Source: Paraphysomonas bandaiensis (Eukaryota > Chrysophyceae). From it: 64,000 bases of DNA. Where the stretch lies: NCBI GenBank assembly GCA_965644295.1, contig CBFFRP010000434.1:1-64000 (forward strand), in the 5' to 3' direction. The notes beneath the pieces were generated by a model. The model was given only the letters and a program-made list of their open reading frames with translations. It was not told where the DNA came from and did not search any database. This document shows positions 10,822-22,198 of this stretch, piece after piece (position 1 is the first letter of the stretch; the number at the start of each line of letters is the position of its first letter). Both the position numbers and the translations under genes were made by a program.

Positions 10822-12619
10822 ATGAGTTCTCGTAGTAGTGAGAGCAGTTGCGTAGATGATGCGGTAGATCGAGTTGATAGTCGTCAGCGGTCAGTGAGCT
10901 GTCCGGCAGCTCCATCCTCATCCCCCAGTAAGATTATATTTGCTTTAGTTGGTCTTCCTGCTCGTGGAAAGAGTTTTCTCTCCGTCAAGATCGTCTCATT
11001 TCTCACTTGGTTGGGAATTCCAGCTCGAATATTCAATGCAGGTAATAAGAGACGGAGTGTGGAGGGCGCTGTTAAGAGTGGACGGTCGGAGTTCTTCGCT
11101 AATACTAACAGGAGTGCAGTGTCTAAACGCGATCAGATTGCACTGGACACATTAGATGATGCTCTTCAATGGCTAGTTGAAGAGAATGGCTTAGTAGCTA
11201 TGTTTGATGCCACGAATACTACCATAGCGAGGAGGAAGTTGATTCAAGCACATATAGAACAGTGTGGTGTAGTAACGAATCTTATATTTTTGGAATCTAT
11301 TTGTGACAACGAGGATGTTTTACACAATAATCTCCTTCAAAAAGTTCGCAACTCTCCTGATTTTTCAGGTTTGGATGAAGCTTCTGCATTGAATGATTTG
11401 AAAGCACGTATCAAAGCTTATGAGCAAGTTTATGAACCTGTGAGTGATGATGAGGAAGTGTCCTATATTAAAGTTATTAATCTTGCGAGCAAAGTAATAT
11501 GTAATCAAATATACGGCACGATACCAATTCGGTGTGTTCAATTGTTGATGAGCTGTCATGTTGGCCATAGACCTGTGTTTCTTGTTAGAGCGGGGCATTG
11601 CAATGGTGTTGATGATTTGGGAACGTTTCGCGGGGCCGCGCCAGGTAATTTATACACTTTCGTTCTATATGTGTATGTAGTACTTACCTGCTTATTTACT
11701 TTTACGCCATGAATTTGTTGTTTTATTGCAGGTCAACCAGTACCGTGCACCAGAGGTGTGTCGGATGCCGTTCTCGGTATTCCATCTGCGAATACGAATG
11801 ATATGCCTGGTATGGAAAGTGTGTTAGGACCTTATGCTTCGTACGGGCAAAATTTGGATACCAAACGTGGATTTACTTCTCCTACTGCAGCAGCTTCTTC
11901 AACATCTACTCGTGTTACTTGGGATACAATGTATACACACGGACAGAATCTTCATATGCCATCTTCCTTCACATGTAACGCCCATCTTTCCGATAGGGGT
12001 ATATCTTTTTCTATGCGACTTGGAAAGTTTATGGAGGTAAATCAGATATATGTGAGCTGTTTGTTTGTTTTTTGTTCAGCACTGTTTACAGAGTGTATGT
12101 CGCATACATATGTGATGCCCGTAAGCTCGATTTAATTGTTTTTATTTGCAGAAATATCCCACAGCGGTCCCATTTACCAGTACGCTCCCACGTGCAATAG
12201 AGACCGCATATTACCTGCCTAACCGTCCAAACTCAAACCAATCCTGGTCTGCACTAGGAATTCTAGATACTGGTATATGTCATGGTATGTCCGTTTCTGA
12301 TATTCGCGAAAAAATGCCAGTGGAGTACTCGGATTGGGAAAAAGACCCCTTTCACTTCAGGTTTCCAGGTGGTGAAAGTCTCGTGGATATGAATCGACGT
12401 CTTGCTGAAGTAGTATTGGAGGTTGAGCGTGTGCGTGAGCCTGTAGTTGTTGTGTCTCATCTCTCTACAATTCAATCACTAGTTGCCTATTTTACTGGGC
12501 AAGATCCATGCAATATACCTCATATACGTGTTCCACAGCACTCGATACTAGAACTGAAACCATCTATATATGGCTGGACAATGCAGACGATAGAAGAAAA
12601 CATGCTACCTGAATTGTAA
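10822..12619 (+). CDS. PFKFB: 6-phosphofructo-2-kinase/fructose-2,6-bisphosphatase-like protein, degenerate phosphatase
   Basis: Three exons (10822-11644, 11732-12036, 12152-12619) encode 531 residues. The kinase domain has the P-loop GLPARGKS near residue 45, NAGNKRR and FDATNTT, so it should make fructose 2,6-bisphosphate from F6P and ATP, a glycolysis/gluconeogenesis signal. The C-terminal histidine-phosphatase domain keeps the fold (TSTLPRAIETA, PGGES, VSHLSTIQS). The catalytic RHG is replaced by RAG near residue 255, and the Glu of the NEIDAG motif is replaced (GILDTG). Loss of the phosphohistidine position suggests a kinase-only enzyme, similar in principle to yeast Pfk26. Relative to animal enzymes there is an insert of about 70 residues after the RAG motif. 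The ATG is 62 bp from the end of the TATG tract. Confidence 0.93.
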
Positions 12620-12934
12620 TGTTTACATATGAAGTGGTCTTGATATAGCTGTCGTTGGAATAAATCTGAAGTTCTAACACTTCAGGGGTGATGCTTACTC
12701 TCACCATATTCGGTTTTTGTGTTTTATGGGATGTTTCACCAAGTATTCATTCGAACTGTATGTATTTTGCCCGTGAAAATGCTGATTTTAATAAAATTAA
12801 GTGAAGTACTAGTGTAAATCTAGTAGCCTTGGGAAGGAAAAGATGGCATTTCGTAACTGAATCAGGGCGGGTCACGAACTGAAAATATTCTCACTTGAGT
12901 GTATATATAATTGTATTTTTAGTTGATACGCTAC
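12620..12934. other. 3' flank of PFK-2 gene
   Basis: AT-rich and without a recognisable gene. It presumably includes the PFK-2 3' untranslated region and leads into a dispersed repeat copy. Confidence 0.4.
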
Positions 12935-13172
12935 TAGTGAATGTCTGACTATTAGCAATAGGCGTGTAAGAATCAGAACTAGCGTAGCAAAACAATTTAA
13001 CTAACTAGTGCTTAACTCTGATATCTTACTATTTTGCGCTACGACAGCTGCTTGTACGTCACCCCAAGCACTAAGGTGACACTTTACCTTAAGGTGGACT
13101 AGCTATGCTTGACTTAAGTAGGCAGTCCAATACCCCGGATGCCTATTTATTCGACAAGGCCCAAAGACCTAA
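12935..13172 (-). repeat. Dispersed repeat family R1, partial copy
   Basis: On the minus strand it aligns with the inner parts of the fuller copies at 30540-31078 and 42050-42537. Shared blocks include AGGCATCCGGGGTATTGG, the GTAGCG...AGTTAAGC segment and CGCCTATTGCTAATA. It has no coding potential. Confidence 0.7.
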
Positions 13173-13406
13173 GACGTCTACAAAATACCGCAGGTTGAGC
13201 GATTCTGGACTATTACTGAGGCCCAGCTGGTTAATACTATTTTTAAATAGTAGATAATAATACTGATGAATTTTTAAACCGACCCAACAATACTACTATT
13301 TTTTTGCACTTAATTGCTCAACTTTAAGCAGAACTTAACAAAGTGCATTATAAGCCAGAAATCATTAGATATATAGATAGGTGATTTCCAACTTTAAATA
13401 GAGGAT

Positions 13407-14903
13407 TTAATGCCTAATACTAGATATCAACTGATTGATAAAACTTAAAGCAGAATTCAATACTCTGATTTGGCCGGTCCTATACCTTCTACAGTTTTCC
13501 ATAAATACAGACCAACACCCTTCACCTCTCAGTTCAGCTTCATATATGGTCATACTATGCGAACTTATTCGCATTACCTCGCTTCTAAACAGCGTGTCTA
13601 ACCAATTGAGGGCAGCCACTTCATTGTCACGAGACCTAATATTGCCCAAACCTTCAAAATCCACAAAAGTGTCATCAATAGAGTAGTCCCGATCAAGATC
13701 TAAGCGCCACTCTTCTGATCCAAATTCAGGCTGTTTCGGTACATCATATACAATATGAAGTATATTATTTTCACTGGCTGAAATTGAACTATCGTCATTT
13801 TGATTAAGAATTGGTAGGGCCGGCCCTACTGTGTTACCGGAAGTGCTCTTGCTGCCTGAATGACACTGTGATCTAGCATACTCCAAGAGACTAGATGGCA
13901 CCCCACTTCCTCGATAAAGCACCACAGAAAACTTCCCAAAGTCTTCATTTCCAGACAGTTCTATTGTGACCACATCTGCAAGATTGTCCTCTAGAGTAAA
14001 TCCAAAATACGCCAAGAGCTCTTCATTGCCCCGGGCACCATAATTTAGACAAATTTCCTCACCGATTGATATTGTTCTTCCAACCGAATACTTCAGTATC
14101 TGAGTGGACTCATGCTTTCCTGACAACTGCAAAGACGATAGAGTTCCCGGTTTATGATTCAGTATATCCAGAAGAGGGACGAGAGCCTCCACCTCTCCTG
14201 TACCAGTAGGAATAAGGATAGCGCGGGACCAGTAAACGGTAGCAGCCCATTGCAGAGCACTCCGGGACAACCAGTACTCGCGTTCAATTGGTGTCGATCC
14301 ACTATTCCCACCGAACACTCTGGATAATAGTGGGACAAAGAACTTTTCAAAAACAATATCAAGCTCATCGTTGAAACGTGATATAACAGAGCTCATACGT
14401 GTATCGTTTAACAAAGAGAGAGCTCGCTCAGACTTTACGCATGTGGCAACGGATACTTCAAAATCTCTGAGTTCGGGCAATATGGTGATATAATGGTGCC
14501 ATCGACTTTCAGTTCCTAAACTCGCCTCATAAACAAGCATGGCATAAACGAATGCCCTGTTCATTGTTTTCTTATTTAAAATACCACTTAAATCCACACA
14601 TGTGTCCAAAGCTTTAATGTGAGGACTAAGAACAGCGTGAGTCTGAGCTGCCTGTGAGGTAAAACAAAGTTCCACTGGAATATGAAATATTTCTTCATTG
14701 GCAGGAATACACTGTGAGGCGATTACATGGAAGCCTCTATCGGGTGAGTGTCGAATATCCAGCAGTGCACACATGCGGGCCCCTTCCTCTTGCACCCACC
14801 GCACGAATGGATACAGAACTGAACTTGACCCTTCACAACACGGTCTCTTGCGGCTGTATCTGCTTTCGTGGTCATTACCCCTATCGCTGCGTTTATTATT
14901 CAT
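13407..14903 (-). CDS. SET-domain protein methyltransferase, SETD3/SETD6/Rubisco-LSMT type
   Basis: A single-exon gene of 498 residues. The SET domain spans about residues 45-290 and is interrupted by the long helical iSET insertion typical of this class. The hallmark PLLDILNH is at 243-250, and the catalytic-tyrosine motif EICLNYG...NEELLAYFGF is at 283-302. A Rubisco LSMT substrate-binding-like C-terminal part follows, containing a Ser/Asn-rich insert. The family transfers methyl groups from S-adenosylmethionine to Lys or His of specific proteins (actin His, RelA, ribosomal proteins, Rubisco). The substrate here cannot be inferred. Its 5' end faces the eL21 gene, with 455 bp between start codons. 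Confidence 0.92.
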   Translation of the reverse strand: MNNKRSDRGNDHESRYSRKRPCCEGSSSVLYPFVRWVQEEGARMCALLDIRHSPDRGFHVIASQCIPANEEIFHIPVELCFTSQAAQTHAVLSPHIKALDTCVDLSGILNKKTMNRAFVYAMLVYEASLGTESRWHHYITILPELRDFEVSVATCVKSERALSLLNDTRMSSVISRFNDELDIVFEKFFVPLLSRVFGGNSGSTPIEREYWLSRSALQWAATVYWSRAILIPTGTGEVEALVPLLDILNHKPGTLSSLQLSGKHESTQILKYSVGRTISIGEEICLNYGARGNEELLAYFGFTLEDNLADVVTIELSGNEDFGKFSVVLYRGSGVPSSLLEYARSQCHSGSKSTSGNTVGPALPILNQNDDSSISASENNILHIVYDVPKQPEFGSEEWRLDLDRDYSIDDTFVDFEGLGNIRSRDNEVAALNWLDTLFRSEVMRISSHSMTIYEAELRGEGCWSVFMENCRRYRTGQIRVLNSALSFINQLISSIRH

Positions 14904-15358
14904 GCCACCTCTCTCTTGTCGAGCTGTCCATGTCCATGCAGAGACCAGACCAGAGCAGTGTTACATATAGCTACATAGTACTACACGGTCTGTACAGAGC
15001 AGATATGTGAGTGCAGCAGTATGTATACAGGTACACGTGCACAGGTACAGACACATCTAGACGGATTCAGAGTACACAGCAGAACAGAGTAAAAACTACC
15101 GCAGAATACTGAAAATACACTTTCGACATTCTCAACAGTTTTTCAGTTTAATGACTGTATAAGATACGTAGCATGAAGAAGTGTGTGGTGTGTTGATATG
15201 GGGGAGAGTGATAGTTTTATGTCCAGGCAACATGCATCGTCCAGTGGTAGATAATTAAATTGTATTTCATATACTTCTATCCAAAGTAGGTCAGAGAAGG
15301 TTAGTTTATGGTAGCTGTTTATACGAAAGGATAAATTCTTATTTTGTTTGCAGTAAAT
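14904..15358. promoter_or_regulatory. Divergent promoter region, SET gene / RPL21
   Basis: 455 bp between head-to-head start codons. Near the SET side (about 14990-15060) there are clustered GTACA/TGTAC/GTATAC motifs and CAGCAG. Near the eL21 side a plausible 54-nt 5'-UTR intron (15300-15353, GTTAGT...TTTGCAG) ends five bases before the ATG, a common arrangement in ribosomal protein genes. Confidence 0.5.
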
Positions 15359-15985
15359 ATGCCTCACAGTTTTGGTTATCGCGGGCGCACTCGCCATCTC
15401 TTCAAGAAGGACTTCAAGACCAAGGGTCGCCCTAACACCACCACCTTCCTCCGCACATACAAGGTAGAGTCTCTGCTAGACATAGTATTTATTTGTTTTA
15501 ATTTACGATATAGCGCGGCGACTATGTGGATATTAAAGTCGACTCGTCTGTCCACAAAGGTATGCCCTTCAAGTACTACCACGGCAGAACTGGTGTTGTT
15601 TTCAACGTGACCAAGAGAGCTATCGGTGTTACCGTTAACAAGGAGGTAGGCTGATATATTCGTTGTAGGTATCTGTTTCATTTTTGATTCGATAGGTCAA
15701 CGGCAGAATTCTCGAGAAGCAGATTCACGTCGCCACCCCTCACGTTACGCCTTCCAAGTGCCGTGCTGAGATCATCCGCAGAAAGAAGGAGAACGAGGCC
15801 GCCAAGGCCGCCGCTAGAAAAGGAGGAGGTAGGTGTGTATATTTTTCATTTCTGATGCTTATATTTATAAATTAGAGCGTGTGAATTTGAAGCGTCAGCC
15901 TACCCTGCCTAAGAAGGCTTTCTTCGTAGCTGTCGAGAGCGAACCAGAGACCATCCAGCCTACGCCATACGTTGACCTTGTGTAA
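15359..15985 (+). CDS. RPL21: 60S ribosomal protein L21 (eL21)
   Basis: Four exons (15359-15463, 15514-15645, 15696-15828, 15876-15985) give 159 residues, the normal length for eL21. The start [15 protein letters not shown] matches the family's MPH-x-YGYRARTR start. [33 protein letters not shown] and [11 protein letters not shown] follow as expected, ending in the E...PTPY motif. Introns are 50, 50 and 47 nt. The protein is a structural component of the large cytosolic ribosomal subunit. Codon use is richer in G/C-ending codons than in neighbouring genes, in keeping with high expression. Confidence 0.97.
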
Positions 15986-17436
15986 TTTGTTATAATTTCC
16001 ATGGTCTATAATTAATCTGATCTACTCTTGGAAATCAGTGTTTCTTCAGCGTGTATTATGTATATAGTATACTCACAAAACAGTCCAGAATTCTTATCAT
16101 TAGCTAAAGATTAGATAGGACATACCCTGTAGTTCTATATTTAATTATGGGGGCGCTATGAACATAAGATTGCAGGCTGTGATCGATCGCAAGTAAACGT
16201 TTTGTCATTAGCTTTTTAGTATTTAATAAAATCAGAATACAAATTCTAAAAAAGTTTTTAGCAGACTGATTGTTCCAGTTATATCACAGATACATTCAGT
16301 CGTCATTCCTGTTGTTTTTGATCTAGATAGTTATTCCCGTGTCTCGCCAACTCGACCAAGTATATGTGCATAGAAGAACTAGGACCTATATACTTTTATA
16401 CGCAATACTATTTCAATATAAAATATATTTATATATTAGTATCATGTATCTTTGATTAGTACTTAAACACCTGCGTAGATTTCTTTTTCAGTAAGTTTAT
16501 ACCATTTTCTACTATCGACAGTGTTTGAACCTAAGTGTAAGTGGTATTTGCAAGCAAGGCAATACAAATTAACTTGCACAGGAACCGTTCCGTATACCCT
16601 TTGACCTTTGAGGGGTTATATGATAAAGTACGGTGAATATATAACGTACTCTCTTTTACATACTTCGTTTTCGAAAATCCAAGCTAGTGTTTTGAGGGTT
16701 GAAAAATAAATAGGATTGAGGACTATAATTTAAGAAATCATATATTTAGATATAATTCGTCATGAACAGGTAGTCATAGGCTATAGAGGGACAATGTCGA
16801 ATTGAGACAGTGTTCCGCTCGTGGTATCTCAAATGTAGCACAGACTATACAAATATAATAACTAAGTTCTTACAGTGGAGAGAATTTACTTTAACTTTGA
16901 TGATGATGCCATTGCAGTCTCACAAGTACAAGGCACCTAATATACCTATTTGTGACCATAGTTCGACTTCAAGCCTCATTATTGTTGAAGTATAACACTG
17001 AAAGTCACTCAACAATGACGAAAGCAATCAAAGCAGCAAATGACACGACTTGAGTGTATGCTTTTCCAGTCTTGACAAGCCCATATTGTTGAAACCATAC
17101 CTCCTACGTTTCTTTTCGTAAACACTTCATATCGAAGAGTTAATTAGATCCCTCCATCTATAATACAAATTGGCAATTTATTCCTTCGTGAACTCACAGA
17201 TGATGATGCCGTCAGAGAAGTATTCCACTCCTGAACCGACAGATTAACATGTCTTAAGAAGTTATCCGCAATTCTTCTTTACAAAATAAAATTCCTCTAG
17301 TAACAACAATTCACACCTTCCAATATCCTCCAAGCTCAGAAATAAGCATTATATAGAAGTGGTAGATCATCTTTACATTACGCACAATCTACTGATCCAT
17401 ACCTTCGTACCTACCTACCTACCTAGCTTCATACTT
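15986..17436. other. Intergenic stretch without recognisable genes
   Basis: AT-rich with only short open frames. The longest, about 16810-16995 (+), has no recognisable motif and no visible splice partners. A CT-rich transition (ACCTACCTACCTACC near 17406-17424) leads into the tetranucleotide tract. Confidence 0.45.
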
Positions 17437-17957
17437 ACACAAAGATTCATACATACATACATACATACATACATACATACATACATACATACATACATAC
17501 ATACATACATACATACATACATACATACATACATACATACATACATACATACATACATACATACATACATACATACATACATACATACATACATACATAC
17601 ATACATACATACATACATACATACATACATACATACATACATACATACATACATACATACATACATACATACATACATACATACATACATACATACATAC
17701 ATACATACATACATACATACATACATACATACATACATACATACATACATACATACATACATACATACATACATACATACATACATACATACATACATAC
17801 ATACATACATACATACATACATACATACATACATACATACATACATACATACATACATACATACATACATACATACATACATACATACATACATACATAC
17901 ATACATACATACATACATACATACATACATACATACATACATACACAAAGATTCATA
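17437..17957 (+). repeat. (ATAC)n tract of about 497 bp flanked by 16-bp direct repeats
   Basis: Perfect ATAC units run from about 17448 to 17944. The 16-mer ACACAAAGATTCATAC occurs on both borders (17437-17452 and 17942-17957), so the tract is bracketed by a direct duplication. Its right edge is about 100 bp upstream of the cysteine-rich secreted protein. Translated products of the tract (Thr-Tyr-Ile-His or Tyr-Val-Cys-Met repeats) are artefacts. Confidence 0.93.
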
Positions 17958-18046
17958 CGTACAAACATGATGTATTTCAAGTTGATTCTTGTGCTGTGTT
18001 GCGGTATATTTAGCTGCTCTTATTATCTTCTTGACGTACATACACA

Positions 18047-18543
18047 ATGATGCGCATGTGGGCTTTAATACTTACGTTTGCCGCGGTAGGGTTCGCGCAA
18101 GAGGATTGCTGGAAAACCTGTGACGGTCTGAAGAGGGATGTCCTCACCCTTGAAATGTGCAGGTGGGTTAATCGTGATTGATATATTTCTCTTATTTGTT
18201 GCAGTGAAGCTAAAAGAGTATTGCCTCGACCACGAGTGGGTGACCACTGCACCTCTGCAATGGAGAAAGGATACTTTGACGTACGTAAACCCTTTTGTTT
18301 TTTGTTCCCATATAACACAGCTTTCAGTCATGCATGCCTTTATGCGAAGGGAAGAAACAGCAGTATAGAGTCTCGCCGACTTGCCGTGAGGCTAGTCAAG
18401 AGCTTCCGAAGCCGACTGTGGGAAGGTGGTGTGAACATGGATATCGTGAGGGGTTTGCAGCTGCTACGAAGACTTTCAAAGATATATTTCAACCTCCTGC
18501 TGAAGCGCCCGACTCTCCCGAGGAATCATCAATGGAGTTATAA
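18047..18543 (+). CDS. Small secreted cysteine-rich protein with doubled C-x3-C-x12-C-x15-C module, member 1
   Basis: Three exons (18047-18162, 18205-18280, 18328-18543) give 135 residues; introns are 42 and 47 nt. A signal-peptide-like start (MMRMWALILTFAAVGFA) precedes two modules. Each has exactly C-x3-C-x12-C-x15-C, an LP[RK]P motif in the last gap and an aromatic-Gly turn (GY) after the fourth Cys; 11 residues separate them. The eight cysteines probably form four disulfides in a secreted or luminal protein. The C-terminal tail (about residues 106-135) is Pro/Glu/Ser-rich. The 3' splice site of intron 2 at 18327 was chosen over an AG seven bases earlier because it restores the paralogue's FxDxC order. 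I do not recognise the family. A paralogue is at 63608. Confidence 0.82.
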
Positions 18544-21500
18544 ACATTTTATTGAGTAGCTTTTGCATTCCCTATGCAAAATATTAATTGACATCGTACA
18601 GTGTGTGCTTCTGCGATACACGTGTTGGCTGTCATACACTTGACTGATAATGTTGATTTAAACTTTGAAATGTTGTGATTTTCAATGTAACATTTAATTG
18701 AATTTGGGTTAGTTATTCCATGTGTCAGTCATTGTGTTCGTGTATTTATTATCTTTTTCCTTCAACACAACGCAACACAAACTAAACTCGGAGTAGAGGG
18801 TGTCTGAAATAGGAAATAGTGCGCATGCTTTATAACATCGAGAGTATTACAAGCAAGATCGCGTATCAATTTAATGGTGAAAGATATCTAACATTAATAA
18901 TAGCAATTAAATACCAAGTATTTAATCATTGGCTAATAATTACCTTCACGTATTTTGCTCATTCGAACATCACATTCCAAGATTCCGAATTGCACACAGA
19001 AACATCACCACTTCTTGGCTCATACTTGTCATTCGTGTTAGCAGTTTCGTATGCACTTTTGAATGACCTTGTCTTCCTCATCATCCTCTTTTTCTATACT
19101 GAATTCACCTTCGGCTGTGGGGACATCATTCATCAAAAAGCGTCGCACCTGTGCGAATTCAAGTTGTTCTATGCTAACAAAAAATGGGTTTGTACCTATG
19201 ATCAGTAGCTATACAGCTTAAAATGCTATCTATATAATTAAGTCAGCCAACTATTAGCAATTTGTTAGCAACATTTACCAAAATAATAATTGCAACTATC
19301 ATTTATTAACCAATTATTTAACGCAAGTCTAGCTACAAGCTCCCGGCAATGAATCGCAGGGTTTCATGCAAATTAGTCTGATATGGCGTAGTATAGGCAT
19401 ATAGATTAATACCTCCATATAGACCTCGGTTCAATGCTGGGGGAATCATTCTAGACCGCAGCCACAAAGACGACCTCATACGATATACACGACGCCGTGT
19501 TTGCATTACCCTAGACCGCAACCACAACAAAGAATTACCCGCATACGAGAGATAGCATACCACACCACCCTCGACGAACTCAGGAAGAGTAAAGTATCGC
19601 ACCCCTGAATCCACCACCCCATGACGCCCACCCGCTCCCACATATAGACAACAGATGCTTCTACCCGTTCAATCACAATTGCCCACATGCGGCACATCCA
19701 TCCCACCCAGTACTCTTCAAACCCCCTGCAACGTAGAACTTGTCTTATCGGCTGTATGGTCAATGGCATGATTCTGATATGACAAAAGTAATTAGTATTT
19801 GCAAGCTACATCAAGTTTATTTATACCGCTGTTGTGTTCTTGGACTTTGCTGCTACTCCTTTTGCTGTGTTGATTCCATTAACACTCTTCCGTTTCTCCC
19901 CTTGGCACTCCCCACATCGATCTTACGCCCCCCGAGCGGCCACCTTCACCAGCGTTATCACCTTCGACACTGTTGTACTATGGTGCTTGCAGCAATGCAC
20001 AAGACGTTCCGGAGCGATACAACGCATTGTACTATCCATAGTGAACTAAAAAGTAGATGTAGGAGTATAATAGGACTACAAACATGTCTTATTACCGCCG
20101 TATTATCATAAATATAATAGTTCATAAAAACTCTAGGAAGTGAAGCCAACCATAATAATTATACGACATTTAATGTACGGAAGTCAATTTTTTAACTAAA
20201 AATGATCAAATTTTAAAATTTTGACAGTGGGCAATACTCCTTACCCCAAGATTAAACAGTAGCTTATCCTTATGATGTGAATATGCTGAGTTTAATGAAG
20301 TTTATGGGCTGTTTGTTATAGTGAATTTTGTTTACTGTATTACAGGGTTATTATAAGACTACATGTATTGTGAGAGTTTTATTAAATTGATAACTAGTAT
20401 AATAATATCTAGGAACCTTTAAAAAAACTATAATCTTGCAGTCTGCTGAAAATTGCTCATTCTTAACTAGATCTCAGAGAGAATTTGTTGTTAGACTAGA
20501 TATATTAATTAATATCGTTTACACGAAGTTGTGACAAACAGACAATCTTCATCACACGTAATCTTCTACACATGTGAACCTCTCGTTACTAAACATATCT
20601 TGAAAGATCAAACTATTTCAGTTTCTCAATGTCATCACAACATTTGTACATCACTATATTAGACTGTATTCTCGTACATTGTCTTCAAGTGACATACCGA
20701 ATATACTAGAATATAATCCATATTCTAATGCAGTCGACATTACATTCGGCTCTTATAAAATTTAACTTTATGTTACTTAGAGATAAGTTTTTCTATGCAA
20801 AGTAGTGATAAGCACTTATTATCTTTGAGAGATAAAGACCAGCGATTACAGTATATGAGTGCATACTAAGCGGGCAAATATGTAGTGTGTTCAGAATATA
20901 ATCGATATACCATTCATAAAGCAATATATTTAGCTTATTCACTTCAACTAGTTGTGCTGTACATATAGTCCGTTCTAAATTTGTAGGCCTACAGGCACCT
21001 AATCTGGCCCTGTGATGTAGTTGCACCCACTTAACACTCACACAACCTCTGCATAACTTCTACAATTCGCTATAGATACCAATTAACTACATACTTATTG
21101 CACTAGGCTTTGACACAACAGAATGTACTCAGACACTCCGTAAACTACATCCATATATCTTATGTAGCCCGTATCTCTGGAAACTTCCTTCATAAAAACA
21201 TAGGAACATGTGATATCCTAACATTACTTCGAGCACAAATGTTGACAACTGACGACTTCACATTCAATGGGGAAGTCCCTTTAAAGATATCGCATATCTT
21301 GACTCGCAGTCTAACTCGAGCTGAAGTCTTATGTGATTCCACACTTTGACATGTAATTCCACTAAAAAGACAAAATTCGGCAGGCCAATGATTTAATAAA
21401 ATCAAAGATATATTATATATATACATATGCATGGAAATATACCTCAGGAAGACCAAACCTGACATGCGAACTGTTGTTATGAGACAGCAGCTTTGTGCGG

Positions 21501-22198
21501 ATATTTGGTCAATCTAGGGACGACATCTTAAGGGAGACTCTTATTATTAATTACAAACTACATCAGTCACTTGCAATTGTCTGGGTTCTACCAATGGATC
21601 ATGCTATCAGCGATGTGTGCGATAATCATGAGAATTGCGATGGTTTCATACCAGATATTAGGGTGTCAAAAGCTAGAGAGAGCATCGTGAATTCATCTGT
21701 TGCTAATTGACATCACAACACAGCCAGGGGACCATCACAATCATCACAACATCTGGCTGCTTTTAATCACAATGATCTCATACTGCTGTACCTTGCTGCT
21801 TGATTTATTACCCCTCAGTGTATACCGGTATACTGCTGTATAGTGCTGATTCCTACTGCCCATATTCGTCATCATCAGCAGCACACTCAAACCAAAAAAG
21901 TTTAACCGGCTGTTTTGAGGCAATTCCACGCAGTGATGACCTACCTGACTTTCTCGAGCCCTACACAGGCGCACATCCACATGGTGTAGTTTACAAGGTA
22001 CACTTCTTTCTCCTGAAGTATGAAGTAGCTATCACAAGGGCTTAGTGTGGTGTATGTTGTATGGTCTCAGTGGTAGAGTTAAATAGTAAGCGAGTATATA
22101 CTCATCTGATAGCTTATGAATCGTATCTACACCTCATGTGTGTATATAATACGTATGTAGACAAGATTTAATGTGAAACGACTGATTCTGCCATCACT
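18544..22198. other. Long intergenic region with unassigned open stretches
   Basis: No gene is recognised over 3.6 kb. A minus-strand acidic stop-free stretch at about 19038-19178 and a plus-strand one at about 21495-21710 look compositionally coding-like. They carry no recognisable motif and may be relics of mobile elements. The segment 19340-19740 is more C-rich than its surroundings. At about 19976-20030 there is weak similarity to repeat family R1. The end (21820-21850) has a GTATACCGGTATAC palindrome and CTGCTGTA upstream of the next gene. Confidence 0.4.

Noticed and set aside
9716-10835. Three overlapping 350-residue frames of repeated Tyr-Val-Cys-Met
   Set aside because: They are translations of the (TATG)n tract, open in all three frames only because the unit has no stop. 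The same applies to tracts at 17.4, 34.2 and 49.5 kb.
11365-11598. Minus-strand frame inside the PFK-2 gene
   Set aside because: Shadow of a clear coding exon on the other strand. The same reasoning removed antisense frames in the CNB, WAPL, CPSF3, IQ/FN3 and IFRD genes.
18819-19208. 129-residue hydrophobic plus-strand frame
   Set aside because: Its hydrophobicity looks like the complement of an acidic minus-strand stretch; there is no family match and neither strand has a supported gene model.
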